Below are positions 27,156-37,200 of a DNA stretch of 64,000 nt, in pieces (position 1 is the stretch's first letter; each line of letters starts with the position of its first letter). Origin of the DNA: Pyrinomonadaceae bacterium (GTDB taxonomy: Bacteria > Acidobacteriota > Blastocatellia > Pyrinomonadales > Pyrinomonadaceae); contig JAIBCB010000004.1 in NCBI GenBank assembly GCA_019694355.1, positions 186,001 to 250,000 of the forward strand, given 5' to 3'. Under the pieces are notes generated by a model that saw nothing but the letters and a program-made list of their open reading frames with translations, was not told where the DNA came from and searched no databases. Position numbers and translations under genes: made by a program.

Positions 27156-27191
27156 AGCTGCCTGGAAGACCACTTCCCGGCAGCTTTTTTT
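27156..27191 (+). terminator. Terminator after tRNA-Pro
   Basis: AGCTGCC (27156-27162) pairs with GGCAGCT (27179-27185), followed by a run of seven T: a textbook intrinsic terminator. Confidence 0.9.
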
Positions 27192-27194
27192 GGT

Positions 27195-27223
27195 CAGAAC
27201 CGCCTGCATCAGCGGGCGGTCAG
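27195..27223 (+). repeat. Dispersed 29-bp palindromic repeat (family A), copy 1
   Basis: Core CCGCCTGCATCAGCGGGCGG flanked by CAGAA and TCAG. Other copies in the window: 27324-27352, 40001-40029, 40065-40093, 40129-40157, 47399-47426 and 49402-49430. This copy is inverted relative to the next one, 100 bases away. Confidence 0.85.
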
Positions 27224-27323
27224 TTGGTTTCGTCGCCGAAGAGCACGGGGATCACAGAGAGCGTTGCGAAAGCCCGCACAAGTGAGGGCACTCCATGTCA
27301 TCCGCCGGTTGAAGATAACGCTT

Positions 27324-27352
27324 CTGACCGCCCGCTCACGCAGGCGGTTCTG
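27324..27352 (-). repeat. Family A repeat, copy 2, overlapping the 3' end of queD
   Basis: Same 29-bp repeat, in the queD reading direction. It supplies the last codons (SEPPA) and the TGA stop of queD. Confidence 0.85.
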
Positions 27353-27731
27353 ACAGTTGGTATGTCGCGACGCTTGTCGGGGTTTCGTAGCAGCGGACCT
27401 TATAGACCTCGACGCGTTCATCCGAGATGCGTGAATTCAGATAATCGACAAAGAATTTTGCGAGGTTCTCGGCCGAAGGGTTGAGTTCTTCGTCAAATGG
27501 CGGAAGCTCGTTGATATTTCGATGGTCGAGATACCGCACGATCTCGTCAGCAGCCTCTTTGAGATCGCCAAAATCGATCAGGAGGCCGATATTGTTGAGT
27601 TCCTCGCCTCGTGCAAAGATCTCGACCTTGTAATTGTGTCCGTGCAGGTTCTCACACTTCCCCTTATAACCCCGCAGCTGATGTGCGGAGGAAAAGTTGC
27701 GTTCGATCATCACTTCGTAAAATGCTGCCAT
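27336..27731 (-). CDS. queD: 6-carboxytetrahydropterin synthase QueD / PTPS family
   Basis: 131 residues. The enzyme converts 7,8-dihydroneopterin triphosphate to 6-carboxytetrahydropterin in queuosine synthesis. Zinc ligands H17 (FSSAHQLR), H30 and H32 (NLHGHNY) and catalytic C26 (GKCENLHG) are visible, with the later boxes LLIDFGDLKEA and LDHRNIN. The natural C-terminus appears to end near residue 122 (YETPTSVATY); the final residues QLSEPPA and the stop codon come from a dispersed repeat that has replaced the original end. No other queuosine gene is adjacent; a related folate/biopterin role cannot be excluded. Confidence 0.92.
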   Translation of the reverse strand: MAAFYEVMIERNFSSAHQLRGYKGKCENLHGHNYKVEIFARGEELNNIGLLIDFGDLKEAADEIVRYLDHRNINELPPFDEELNPSAENLAKFFVDYLNSRISDERVEVYKVRCYETPTSVATYQLSEPPA

Positions 27732-27754
27732 ACCTGCCCGAAAATTATAGCGTT

Positions 27755-29719
27755 CTATTTGAGGATTTCGCGAATGTCATCGAGTTCGCTCGTGATCCGC
27801 ATACGGGGGAGCGAGGCCAGAAAGTCTCGGCCATAGCCTTTGGTTCGAAGACGCGGGTCGAGGATCGCGATGACGCCGCGGTCCGAACGGCTGCGGATGA
27901 GGCGGCCGATTCCCTGCTTGAGTGTGATTATCGCCTGCGGCACGCTGTATTCGAAGAAGGAACTGCCGCCGCGTTCATCGATAAACCTCGCTCTTGCTGC
28001 GACAAGCGGATCGGTCGGAACAGCGAAAGGCAGCTTGTCGATAATGACGCACGAGAGCTGCTCGCCGCGCACATCGACGCCTTGCCAAAAGCTCTGCGTC
28101 GCAAAAAGAACCGCATTCGGCGTCGAACGAAAACGATCAAGAAGCCCTGTCTTTGACATGGTCCCCTGAACGAAACACGTAAATCCTACGCGCGAGCTTA
28201 CGAGCTGATAAAGAGCATTCATCGACGCGTTCGAGGTACAAAGCACAAAGGCTCGGCCATCGGTTTGACGGAGGATGTCCGTGATCTCGCGTGCAGCGGC
28301 CGTTGTGTAGTCGGGCGAACGCGGATCAGGCATCGTCTTTGGCAAATAAACGAGAGCCTGCGTCTCGTGATCGAATGATGAAGGAGCGGTGAGCGTCATC
28401 GTCCGTGAGGTCGGCAAGCCCAGACGGTCGCGAATGAAATTGAAGCCGCCTTTTGTCGCAAGCGTCGCAGAGGTCAGGATGCAAGTGTTCGTCTTTTCGA
28501 ACAGCTTTTCGTTCAAAAGGGCCGAAACATCGACAGGCGACGCCTGCAGGAACATCCCTCGTCCGCGACGTTCGAGCCAATAGACGTAGTTCGTATCTGA
28601 CTGCTTCGTAATGAAATCAAGATCGGCACGCGTCTGTTTCAGCCTACGGACGATCGAATCCGCTTCGACCAGTTCGCCTGAGAATGCGTCAACGAGGCCT
28701 TCCAAACGGCTGAGCGCCTCGCCAAGGGCGGCGTGAGCGTCGCCGAATGACATTCCGTCGCCGCGTTCGACCGAGATATCAGGAGAAAGCTGAAAACGGC
28801 CTTCAACCTGGCGTTCGGGCATTATCCGCTGCCAGAATGATTCGGCGATCGAAAGCACCTTGCCCGCGGCCTTTGTGATCGCAACCGATGAGACCGTGTT
28901 GCTGATCGGTAAAGCCTCCGCGTCGTGCGCGAGTTCTTCGAGTTGATAATTTGATGCCTGAACCCCGAAATAGTCGGCCGCGATGTCTTCGAGCAGATGA
29001 GCTTCGTCAAAGATCACCGCTGAATAGTCCGGTAGCACCTTGCCGAATTGATTATCGCGGACGTTCAGATCAGCAAAGAAAAGATGGTGATTTACAACGA
29101 TGATCTCAGCATTTTCTGCATTGTTTCGCATCCGCGTGATGAAACACGGTTCAAAGTCCGGACATTTCTGTCCAAGACAAGTGTCCGATCGAGCATTTAT
29201 GCGGTTCCAGAACGCGAGATTCTCAGGGAGGTCGGTCAATTCGGCGCGATCGCCGGTCTGCGTCTCGCCGAGCCATTCACGAACGATGCGGAAATGATCC
29301 ACATCGTCAATGCCGTCGAGGATCGGCTGGTGGCCGGAGTTCGAGATGCGATAGATGCACGCATAATTCGCACGCCCTTTCATATAGGCCGCTTTGAATT
29401 TCGTTGGCAAAGCCTTTTGCAGGAACGGAAGATCTTTCTCCATCAACTGTTCCTGCAGGTTCTTCGTGCCGGTGGAAATGATGATGCGGCATTTGCCCTT
29501 TATTGCGGCGGCAACGGCAGGTATCAAGTACGCGAGGGTTTTGCCGGTTCCCGTGCCTGCTTCGACGATCAGATGCTGTTTCTTGTCGAACGCCTCGGCG
29601 ATCTTTTCGGCCATCGCGACCTGACCTTCTCGGTATTCGTATGCCTCGTGAAACTTAGATACAAGGCCCCCGGGCGAGAACACCCTTTCACTGCCGTTCT
29701 GTTCTTTTGCCTTTGTCAT
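27755..29719 (-). CDS. dinG: DinG/XPD-type ATP-dependent DNA helicase
   Basis: 654 residues from ATG 29719 (a TTG at 29743 would add 8). Superfamily 2 iron-sulfur helicase: Walker A EAGTGTGKTLAYLIP, iron-sulfur cysteines in ARSDTCLGQKCPDFEPCF plus an upstream NYACIYR, VVNHHLFFADL, DEAH box IFDEAHLLED, and C-terminal motifs ATQSFWQGVDVRGEQ and QGIGRLIRSRSDRG. DinG unwinds R-loops and D-loops 5' to 3' during DNA repair and replication conflicts. It follows queD tail to head (23-base gap) on the same strand. No LexA-like box was recognised upstream. Confidence 0.93.
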   Translation of the reverse strand: MTKAKEQNGSERVFSPGGLVSKFHEAYEYREGQVAMAEKIAEAFDKKQHLIVEAGTGTGKTLAYLIPAVAAAIKGKCRIIISTGTKNLQEQLMEKDLPFLQKALPTKFKAAYMKGRANYACIYRISNSGHQPILDGIDDVDHFRIVREWLGETQTGDRAELTDLPENLAFWNRINARSDTCLGQKCPDFEPCFITRMRNNAENAEIIVVNHHLFFADLNVRDNQFGKVLPDYSAVIFDEAHLLEDIAADYFGVQASNYQLEELAHDAEALPISNTVSSVAITKAAGKVLSIAESFWQRIMPERQVEGRFQLSPDISVERGDGMSFGDAHAALGEALSRLEGLVDAFSGELVEADSIVRRLKQTRADLDFITKQSDTNYVYWLERRGRGMFLQASPVDVSALLNEKLFEKTNTCILTSATLATKGGFNFIRDRLGLPTSRTMTLTAPSSFDHETQALVYLPKTMPDPRSPDYTTAAAREITDILRQTDGRAFVLCTSNASMNALYQLVSSRVGFTCFVQGTMSKTGLLDRFRSTPNAVLFATQSFWQGVDVRGEQLSCVIIDKLPFAVPTDPLVAARARFIDERGGSSFFEYSVPQAIITLKQGIGRLIRSRSDRGVIAILDPRLRTKGYGRDFLASLPRMRITSELDDIREILK

Positions 29720-29934
29720 TACCGCGACGTTGACTGAATCCAAGTTTCTGATAAACTTTTTTGTTCACGATAAGGTCGCATGAATCTGCTCGAATGCAGT
29801 TTCTTTTTCGACCCGCACGTTTTCCAGAGAAAACTCTATTCTACCTTGCGCACGCCAGCGTTTGCTACGCCTGACGAATGCTAATTTCACGTAAGAACGA
29901 ACATTTCGTAAATATTTCCAGGAGACAAGACCAG

Positions 29935-32900
29935 ATGTTTTTCGCTTCCGTTTCTCTTAAGGACAACCGCCGCTTAGTGTTCGCTGCCGTTGCGGCGATC
30001 GCCGTTACCGCTGCGGTACTTTTGTATCCGCATTTTGCCGCAAAGGCAGCAAAGGGCCTTTTCGTTCAAACGGTGTCGGAAGAAGATTCGCTTCCGAATT
30101 ACGACATCCGAACCGATAAGGATGCGGCCGCGAAGATCGAGTCTTACCGCTCTGTCGCGGGCCTTTCGGCTCTTAATGTAAAAGCAGAACGAAACGGATT
30201 CTTGAGCGGGGAGACATCGCTCCGCGAACGTGTGCCTACGCTAAAGATCGAATACAACACGGACATAAAGATCCCCGAAGTGATCGGGCCGGATGTTTCC
30301 AAAGGCCGTCATTTCCTTACGGCTCCGACCGCGGTGCGGGACGGAAGGCGGGCTCCGTTGCTTGTCGGTTTTCTTAAAGAGAACACATCGCTCATCGGTG
30401 TTTCCGCAAGCGAGATCGATTCGTTAAAGGTCGCGGCCGACTACACAAATCCGGACGGCAATCTTTCGTTCGTCGAATTGAACCAGGAGATCAACGGCGT
30501 GCCTGTATTTCGCGGTGAGGTCAAGGCTGGTTTCACTAAACAAGGCGAGATCATTCGCGTTATAAACAACCTTGCGCCGGGACTCGCAAACTCCGCGGTC
30601 TCGGATGATTTTGGCGATGCATTGGAAGCAGTTAGAGCCGGTGCAAGGCATATCAACGTCGAGCCCGGAAGTATCGACCTGAGGGCAAACGCCGAAGAGT
30701 CAACGGATCTGAAAAGAACTTTCGGAACAGGAGATTCCGCGACGACGGCGGAGAAGATGTATTTTCCGACAGAGCCGGGCGTTGTCGTTCCTGCGTGGCG
30801 AGTGCTGATCTGGCGGCCGGTCAACGCGTTTTACATCATCGTGGACGCCCACACCGGCACGATGCTCTGGCGCAAGAACATCACGGAAGATCAGACGCAG
30901 AGTTCCACATACAGCGTTTACACGAATCCGAATGCGATGATAAACGTCGCAGATAACCCGTTCCCGATGACGCCCGGGCCGACGTCGCCGAACGGAGTCC
31001 AAGGTGCAGCGATCTCGCGCACGACGATCTCACGGATCGGTAATGAAGCACCGTATCAGTTCAACAACAACGGCTGGATAACCGACGGCGGAACGGTAAC
31101 GGACGGCAACGCGATACAGGCAGGCCTCGACCGCGATGGCAGCGACGGCGTCGATCTGAATAGCGAAGCCTCGAGCGCGTCGCGAAACTTCAGCTACACC
31201 TTTTCGCCATTCGATCCAAATACTAACTCGGGTGATCAGCCGGTTCCTTCGCCGCAGACTTATCCGGGAAGCGCCTATCAGCAGGGCAGCGTCACGCAGC
31301 TCTTCTACATCACGAACTGGTATCACGACGAACTCTATCGCCTTGGTTTCACCGAGCAGGCACGCAACTTCCAGCAGGACAATTTTGGACGCGGCGGTGT
31401 TGGCGGCGACCGTGTTCGCGGCGAAGGCCAGGACACCTCAGGAACGAACAACGCAAACTTCTCGACACCGGCCGACGGCGGCCGCGGCCGTATGCAGATG
31501 TATCTCTGGAGCGGCCCGAACCCGGACATCGACGGCAACTTCGATGCCGACGTCGTGATCCACGAATTCTCGCACGGCCTCTCGAATCGCCTCCATGGCA
31601 ATGGCAGCGGCCTTTCGCTGAATATGTCACGCGGAATGGGTGAAGGCTGGGGAGATTTTTACGGACACAGCCTGCTGAGCGAACCGACCGATCCGATCAA
31701 CGGCATCTATACGACGGGTTCTTACGACACGTATCTGTCGAGCGGATTCGTCAACAATTACTACTACGGCATCCGACGTTTCCCGAAAGCTGTTCGTGCC
31801 TTCACAGGACCGAACGGTAAGCCGCACAATCCGCTTACCTTTGCAGACGCCGATCAAACACAGCTCAACGTTTCTGACGGAGCGTATCCGCGTGGGCCCT
31901 TCGGCTCTTCGACAGCGGATCAGGTTCACAATCTTGGGGAGATCTGGAGCTCGGCCCTTTGGGAAGTGCGAGCCAAGTTTGTCGCTCGTCTTGGCTGGGC
32001 GGTCGGCAACCGAAAGGCGCTTCAGCTCGTGACCGACGGAATGAAGTTGGCACCGCTCGGCCCGACATTTCTGACCGAGCGTGATGCGATCATCGCAGCA
32101 GCCCAGGGCAGTTCACTCGCACCGGAAGCCGGAGTTGACGTCGTCGATGTTTGGCAGGGTTTTGCAACGCGCGGCGTCGGTTACAGTGCTTCGATCCAGA
32201 ACGCAGGAACCGGCAGCGGCAACACGCGTGTTACTGAAGCTTTTGACGTACCGAATGTTGTCCAAACGCCGGCAATGACGATATCCGACCTGCCGGGCAA
32301 CGGCACCGGAGCACCTGATCCCGGCGAAAGACTGGAATTCACCATCCCGCTTACGAACTTTGGATCGACGGCGGCGACCGGCGTTACGTTGACGCTCGTT
32401 GGCGGCGGTTCAACGGACTACGGTACGATCGCAAGCGGCGATATGGTGTCCCGCGTGATCTCATACACCGTACCTGCCGACACACCGTGTGGTTCGGTGG
32501 TCACCCTGACGTTCAATATCACAAGCAGCCTCGGTAATTCCTCGTTCACAAAACAGCTCGCGATAGGACAACCCTCGGCAACCGCGTATGAGAATTTCGA
32601 CACGGTCACCGCGCCGAATTTCCCTTCCGGCTGGACAGTTACGGCCGTACAGAGCGGAACGCCCTTTGTAACCACGACAACTACGCCGCACACGTTCCCG
32701 AACGCGGCATTTGCGGTCGATCCGGAAGCAACGGGCGGCGGCACTGACCTGACCTCGCCTTCCTTTGCCATAGCGACGGCAAATGCAACTCTCGAGTTCA
32801 CACATAAGTTCAATACGGAATCCGGATGGGACGGCGGTGTCCTTGAGATCAGCATCGGCGGTGGAGCTTTCACGGATATCGAGGCGGCCGGCGGCGTTTT

Positions 32901-33975
32901 CCTTCAAAATGGCTACAACGGAATGCTGCAGGGCGGAACAAATAATCCGATCACCACCCGACTTGGATGGAGCGGCGATTCGGGCGGCTACATTGTGACG
33001 ACCGTTCGACTGCCCGTTGCCGCGGCCGGCCAGAACGTCCAATTCAAATGGCGTTTTGGTGCAGATGACAACACGGGCGTAGATGGCTGGTACATCGACA
33101 CGATCCGTGTGTATGGAAACACGGTCTGCACACCGGTTTCGAACAACTCGAGGCCGCCGGCCGATTTTGACGGCGACGGCAAGACCGATGTTTCCGTATT
33201 TAGAGACTCGGCGGGCGACTGGTATCTTAACCGCTCGACAGCAGGGTTTACCGCAATGCACTTCGGATCATCCGGCGATATTCCGGCTCCCGGCGATTTC
33301 GACGGCGACGGCAAGGCAGATGTTGCGGTGTTCCGTCCTTCAACAGGCGTCTGGTACATCTTCCGAAGCAGCGACAGCCAATACGTCGTGCGTCAGTTCG
33401 GCCTGAACGGCGATGTACCGAGGGCGGGCGATTTTGACGGCGACGGCAAGGCAGATCTCGCGGTCTTCCGCGGCTCCGAAGGACGCTGGTATTGGCTGAA
33501 CAGCTCGAACGATGCGTTTAACGTTGTTAGCTTTGGTCTCGACGGCGACCAAGCTCTTTCCGGAGACTGGGATGGCGACGGCAAGGCTGATGTGAGCGTC
33601 TTCCGGCCTTCGAACGGCGTCTGGTATCGGCTGAATTCATCGAATGGCTCGTTCACGGCGGTCGGGTTCGGGTTAGCGACAGATCGACCGGTTCCGGGCG
33701 ATTTTGACGGCGATGGAAAGACCGATGTTGCTGTCTGGAGGCCATCAAATGGCACGTGGTACAGCCTCCGAAGCAGCGACGGGCAGTATTCTGTCATCCA
33801 GTTCGGGCTTTCGGGCGACGTGCCGGCGCCGGGCGATTATGACGGCGACGGAAAGTTCGATCAGGCCGTCTATCGGGCCGGATTGTGGTATCTGAACCGC
33901 TCGACGGCGGGTTTCCAGGTCGTATCATTCGGACTTCCGGCAGATACGCCAATCCCGAGCAAGTACATTCCATAA
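29935..33975 (+). CDS. Secreted M36 (fungalysin-like) metalloprotease with C-terminal FG-GAP repeats
   Basis: 1346 residues from ATG 29935, which follows AGGAGA; an upstream ATG at 29878 lacks a ribosome site. A signal anchor (RRLVFAAVAAIAVTAAVLLY) is followed by an FTP-type propeptide (DYTNPDGNLSFVELNQEING, PVFRGEVKAGF) and the M36 domain with zinc motif HEFSHGLSNRLHG (543-555) and third ligand E570 in MGEGWGDF. A beta-sandwich (choice-of-anchor-like) region spans ~850-1070, then about six FG-GAP/VCBS repeats (DFDGDGKTDVSVF, FRPSTGVWYIF ...) to the end. The calcium-binding DxDxDGxxD loops are intact. It is probably exported to degrade protein; the repeats may bind ligands or the cell surface. 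A paralogue follows. Confidence 0.93.
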   Translation: MFFASVSLKDNRRLVFAAVAAIAVTAAVLLYPHFAAKAAKGLFVQTVSEEDSLPNYDIRTDKDAAAKIESYRSVAGLSALNVKAERNGFLSGETSLRERVPTLKIEYNTDIKIPEVIGPDVSKGRHFLTAPTAVRDGRRAPLLVGFLKENTSLIGVSASEIDSLKVAADYTNPDGNLSFVELNQEINGVPVFRGEVKAGFTKQGEIIRVINNLAPGLANSAVSDDFGDALEAVRAGARHINVEPGSIDLRANAEESTDLKRTFGTGDSATTAEKMYFPTEPGVVVPAWRVLIWRPVNAFYIIVDAHTGTMLWRKNITEDQTQSSTYSVYTNPNAMINVADNPFPMTPGPTSPNGVQGAAISRTTISRIGNEAPYQFNNNGWITDGGTVTDGNAIQAGLDRDGSDGVDLNSEASSASRNFSYTFSPFDPNTNSGDQPVPSPQTYPGSAYQQGSVTQLFYITNWYHDELYRLGFTEQARNFQQDNFGRGGVGGDRVRGEGQDTSGTNNANFSTPADGGRGRMQMYLWSGPNPDIDGNFDADVVIHEFSHGLSNRLHGNGSGLSLNMSRGMGEGWGDFYGHSLLSEPTDPINGIYTTGSYDTYLSSGFVNNYYYGIRRFPKAVRAFTGPNGKPHNPLTFADADQTQLNVSDGAYPRGPFGSSTADQVHNLGEIWSSALWEVRAKFVARLGWAVGNRKALQLVTDGMKLAPLGPTFLTERDAIIAAAQGSSLAPEAGVDVVDVWQGFATRGVGYSASIQNAGTGSGNTRVTEAFDVPNVVQTPAMTISDLPGNGTGAPDPGERLEFTIPLTNFGSTAATGVTLTLVGGGSTDYGTIASGDMVSRVISYTVPADTPCGSVVTLTFNITSSLGNSSFTKQLAIGQPSATAYENFDTVTAPNFPSGWTVTAVQSGTPFVTTTTTPHTFPNAAFAVDPEATGGGTDLTSPSFAIATANATLEFTHKFNTESGWDGGVLEISIGGGAFTDIEAAGGVFLQNGYNGMLQGGTNNPITTRLGWSGDSGGYIVTTVRLPVAAAGQNVQFKWRFGADDNTGVDGWYIDTIRVYGNTVCTPVSNNSRPPADFDGDGKTDVSVFRDSAGDWYLNRSTAGFTAMHFGSSGDIPAPGDFDGDGKADVAVFRPSTGVWYIFRSSDSQYVVRQFGLNGDVPRAGDFDGDGKADLAVFRGSEGRWYWLNSSNDAFNVVSFGLDGDQALSGDWDGDGKADVSVFRPSNGVWYRLNSSNGSFTAVGFGLATDRPVPGDFDGDGKTDVAVWRPSNGTWYSLRSSDGQYSVIQFGLSGDVPAPGDYDGDGKFDQAVYRAGLWYLNRSTAGFQVVSFGLPADTPIPSKYIP

Positions 33976-33994
33976 GTTTTTTCTTTAGTTTTAT

Positions 33995-34037
33995 TGGCCG
34001 AGGGTTGAAGATTTGCTTTGACCTTCGGCCATTTTTC
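33995..34037 (+). terminator. Terminator of the first M36 protease gene
   Basis: TGGCCGAGGGT (33995-34005) pairs with ACCTTCGGCCA (34021-34031) except at one position, followed by T5. Confidence 0.85.
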
Positions 34038-34294
34038 TGTTAAAACTTAACGGAATAATTTCAGAAAAAGCTGGTCAGATCACTGACATTCGTTTATTTG
34101 GCTCGCGCCCAAACCACCGGGTTGCCTATTTGTCGGCAAATTTTCCCGGTTGACAGCGTCCTTTAGGGACAAAAGGCAATTTTTTTGCAGATCTGGCTAT
34201 GGCCAGTGTATTTGCCAAAGTGCTTTTGTTTTTCTGAACGGTCTCAACAATCAACAAAAACGTAAAAGGAAAGCTTTAGGAGGGCTTCAACAAA
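34038..34294 (+). promoter_or_regulatory. Leader of the second M36 gene with a two-part hairpin
   Basis: CCGGGTTGCC (34117-34126) pairs with GGCAA (34135-34139) and CCCGG (34145-34149), leaving a small bulge, directly before a TTGACA at 34150-34155. No convincing -10 lies 17 bases on. The ribosome site AGGAGGG is at 34278-34284. The stem-loop does not match any riboswitch class I know. Confidence 0.4.
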
Positions 34295-37200
34295 ATGCAG
34301 AGACGTTTTTTAACAGATAGGCGTAGCGGAATATTGCTAGGTCTGTTGGTTCTCGGCATCGTGGCGGCTTTGGTCGTCTTGCCGAACTATTTCCACTCAA
34401 AGGCGGGCATAAAGGCCGGTCTTTTGCAGCGGACGTCCAGCCTTGATGAAGGCATCCCCAAGATGTGGGATATCCGTGAATCAAAAGAAGGACAGGCCGA
34501 ACTCGCAGCCATCCGCCAACGGGCAGGTAAGGGCGAGGCTCTGGTCTCAGACATCCGCGACAATTTCAAACGCGGCGAAGAATCACTTCGCAGCAAGATG
34601 CCGACGGTGAAGATCGAATACAACAATGATATTCGCACCCCCGAGGTCATTTCGCCCGATGTTTACAGCAAGCGCATCGAGTGGCTCTCAGGCCCGTCGG
34701 ATGCGAAACGTGCTGACATTCTCCGCAATTTCATCAAAGAGAACGACAATCTTATCGGTGTAACGCCGCAGCAGGTCGATGACCTGGTCACTGTCGCTGA
34801 TTACACGAACCCCGATGGCGTTCTTTCATTTGCCAATCTCGAACAGCGGATTCACGGCATTCCCGTTTTCCGCGGTGAGATCAAGGCCGGATTCAGAGGC
34901 GATGGCAGCATCATCCGCGTCATCAACAACCTTGCACCGGGAATCGATTACGGTTCGGTCTCGACCGAATTCGGCGATCCGGCAGCGGCCGTTCAGGTTG
35001 CGGCAGGCCACATCCGTCATCAGCTTCGCCCCGAAGAAAAGGTCCGGAACGACTCAGCATCTGATGCGAACAAAGTGGTGTTCGGCGAAGGCGACTGGGC
35101 GACCACCGCAGAAAAGATGTACTTCCCGACCGAGCCCGGCGTTGCAGTTCCGGCATGGCGTGTACTCATCTGGCAGCCTGTCAACGCTTACTATGTGATC
35201 GTTGACGGCCAGAGCGGCACCGTCCTTTGGCACAAGAACATCACCGACGACGACGGCACTGTGTCGGCGACGTATGATGTGTACGGTCTTCCTGCTTCGT
35301 GGGCACAGATCGCCAGCTCGGCAGCACCGCTTGCTCCCGGCCCGAACGATCCGGCTCTCGGAACGCAGGGTGCGATCACCTCGCGCAATCAGGTTACCTT
35401 CATCGGTAACGAAGGCCCGAACTCTTTCAATAACAACGGCTGGATCAATGACGCCGACAACAAGCTCGACGGGAACGCGACCGAAGCGGGCCTCGATATC
35501 GACGGCGTAAATGGCGTCGATCCTTCGTCGATCCCTGTTGGAAGCCCGAATCGTGTTTTCACCTCGACGTGGAACCCGCCGCCCGGAAATCCGGCTCCCG
35601 GCGAGGCCCCGACCGGAACTGAGGCTCGACGCGGTGCGGTCATTCAGATGTTCTACATCATGAACCGCTATCACGATGAACTCTACAAGTTCGGTTTCAA
35701 CGAAGTAGCGCGCAACTTCCAGCATGATAACTTCGGACGCGGCGGCGTAGCCAACGATCGTGTTTCATCAGAAGGCCAGGACTCTTCCGGATCTAACAAT
35801 GCGAACTTCTCTACGCCGGCAGACGGCGGACGCGGACGTATGCAGATGTATCTTTGGACCGGTCCGAATCCACAGCGCGACGGCACGGCGGACGCCGACG
35901 TCGTCATTCACGAGGTAACACACGGCACATCGAACCGCCTGCACGGCAACGGCTCAGGCCTTGGCAACCAGGGCGGAATGATGGGCGAAGGCTGGGGCGA
36001 TTTCTACGCTCACGTTCTGACCTCGAAGCCGACAGATCCGGCGAACGGAGTTTATAGCGAAGGCGGTTATGCCACCTACATGATCGGCGGCAATAACTTC
36101 ACAGCCAACTTCTTCTACGGCATCCGCCGCTTCCCGACCGCCATTATGGCGTTCACGGGCGGTCCGCAGAACAAGCCGTACAATCCGCTGACCTTCGGTC
36201 ACATCAACTCGAACTGCGACACCACGCTTGGCACACCGTCGAACGCGGTCTCCAGTGCTTTCCCGCGCAGCCCGGTCATCGCGACCGCAGGCAGCTGCTC
36301 ACAGGTACACAATGCCGGTGAGATCTGGAAATCGGCACTTTGGGAAGTTCGCACACTCTACGTCAACCGTCGCGGCTTCGCAGATGGTTCGCGAGCGGTC
36401 CTTCAGAACGTCACCGACGGTATGAAGCTTGCTCCGCTCAACCCGAATATGCTTCAGGAACGCGATGCCATCATCGCAGCTGCAGCCGCAGCTCCTGTTT
36501 CGCCGCAGACCTCGGCCGATGCTTCGGATGTTCGCGAAGGATTCCGCATCCGCGGTTTCGGTTGGTCAGCAAGTGTTCAGTCGGCATCTTCGGTAACTGA
36601 AGCATTCGACTCGCCGAACGCATCGCTTTCGACCTTTGCGGTCTCGGATGCTTCCGGCAACGGCAGCGGCTATCCGGATCCGGGCGAAAACGTTCAGCTC
36701 GCGATAGGCGTTATCAACCCGAACACCGGTGCACCTATCACCAACGTGACGGTCAGCGTCAATGGCGGAGCTCCCGTAAACTACGGCACGATCAATGATG
36801 GACAGACCGTTACCAATAACATTCCGTTCACCGTGGATTCGAACGCACCTTGCGGCAGCACGGTTAACTTGAGCATCGTTGTTTCGAGCACTCTCGGTGC
36901 ACAGCCTCCTGTTATACGCAGCTTTGTCCTCGGCCAGCCGGTCGGTATCGTCGAGAATTTTGACGGTGTTACGGCTCCGACACTGCCTTCAGGATGGACG
37001 AATACTCAGGATGTGGGTACGCTCATCAACTGGACGACCGTTACGACCACCCCTGACACCGCACCGAATGCTGCATTCGCGAACGATCCTTCGGGCGTGA
37101 ATATGGCCTCACTCGAAACACCTGCGATCCCGATCACATCATCGGCCGCTCAGATCAAGTTCAGAAACAGTTGGAACACCGAAAACACTTTCGATGGAGC

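Noticed and set aside
34038..34294. Riboswitch in the leader of the second M36 gene
   Set aside because: There is a two-part hairpin, but the conserved cores of classes I know (c-di-GMP, cobalamin, glycine, TPP) are not present.
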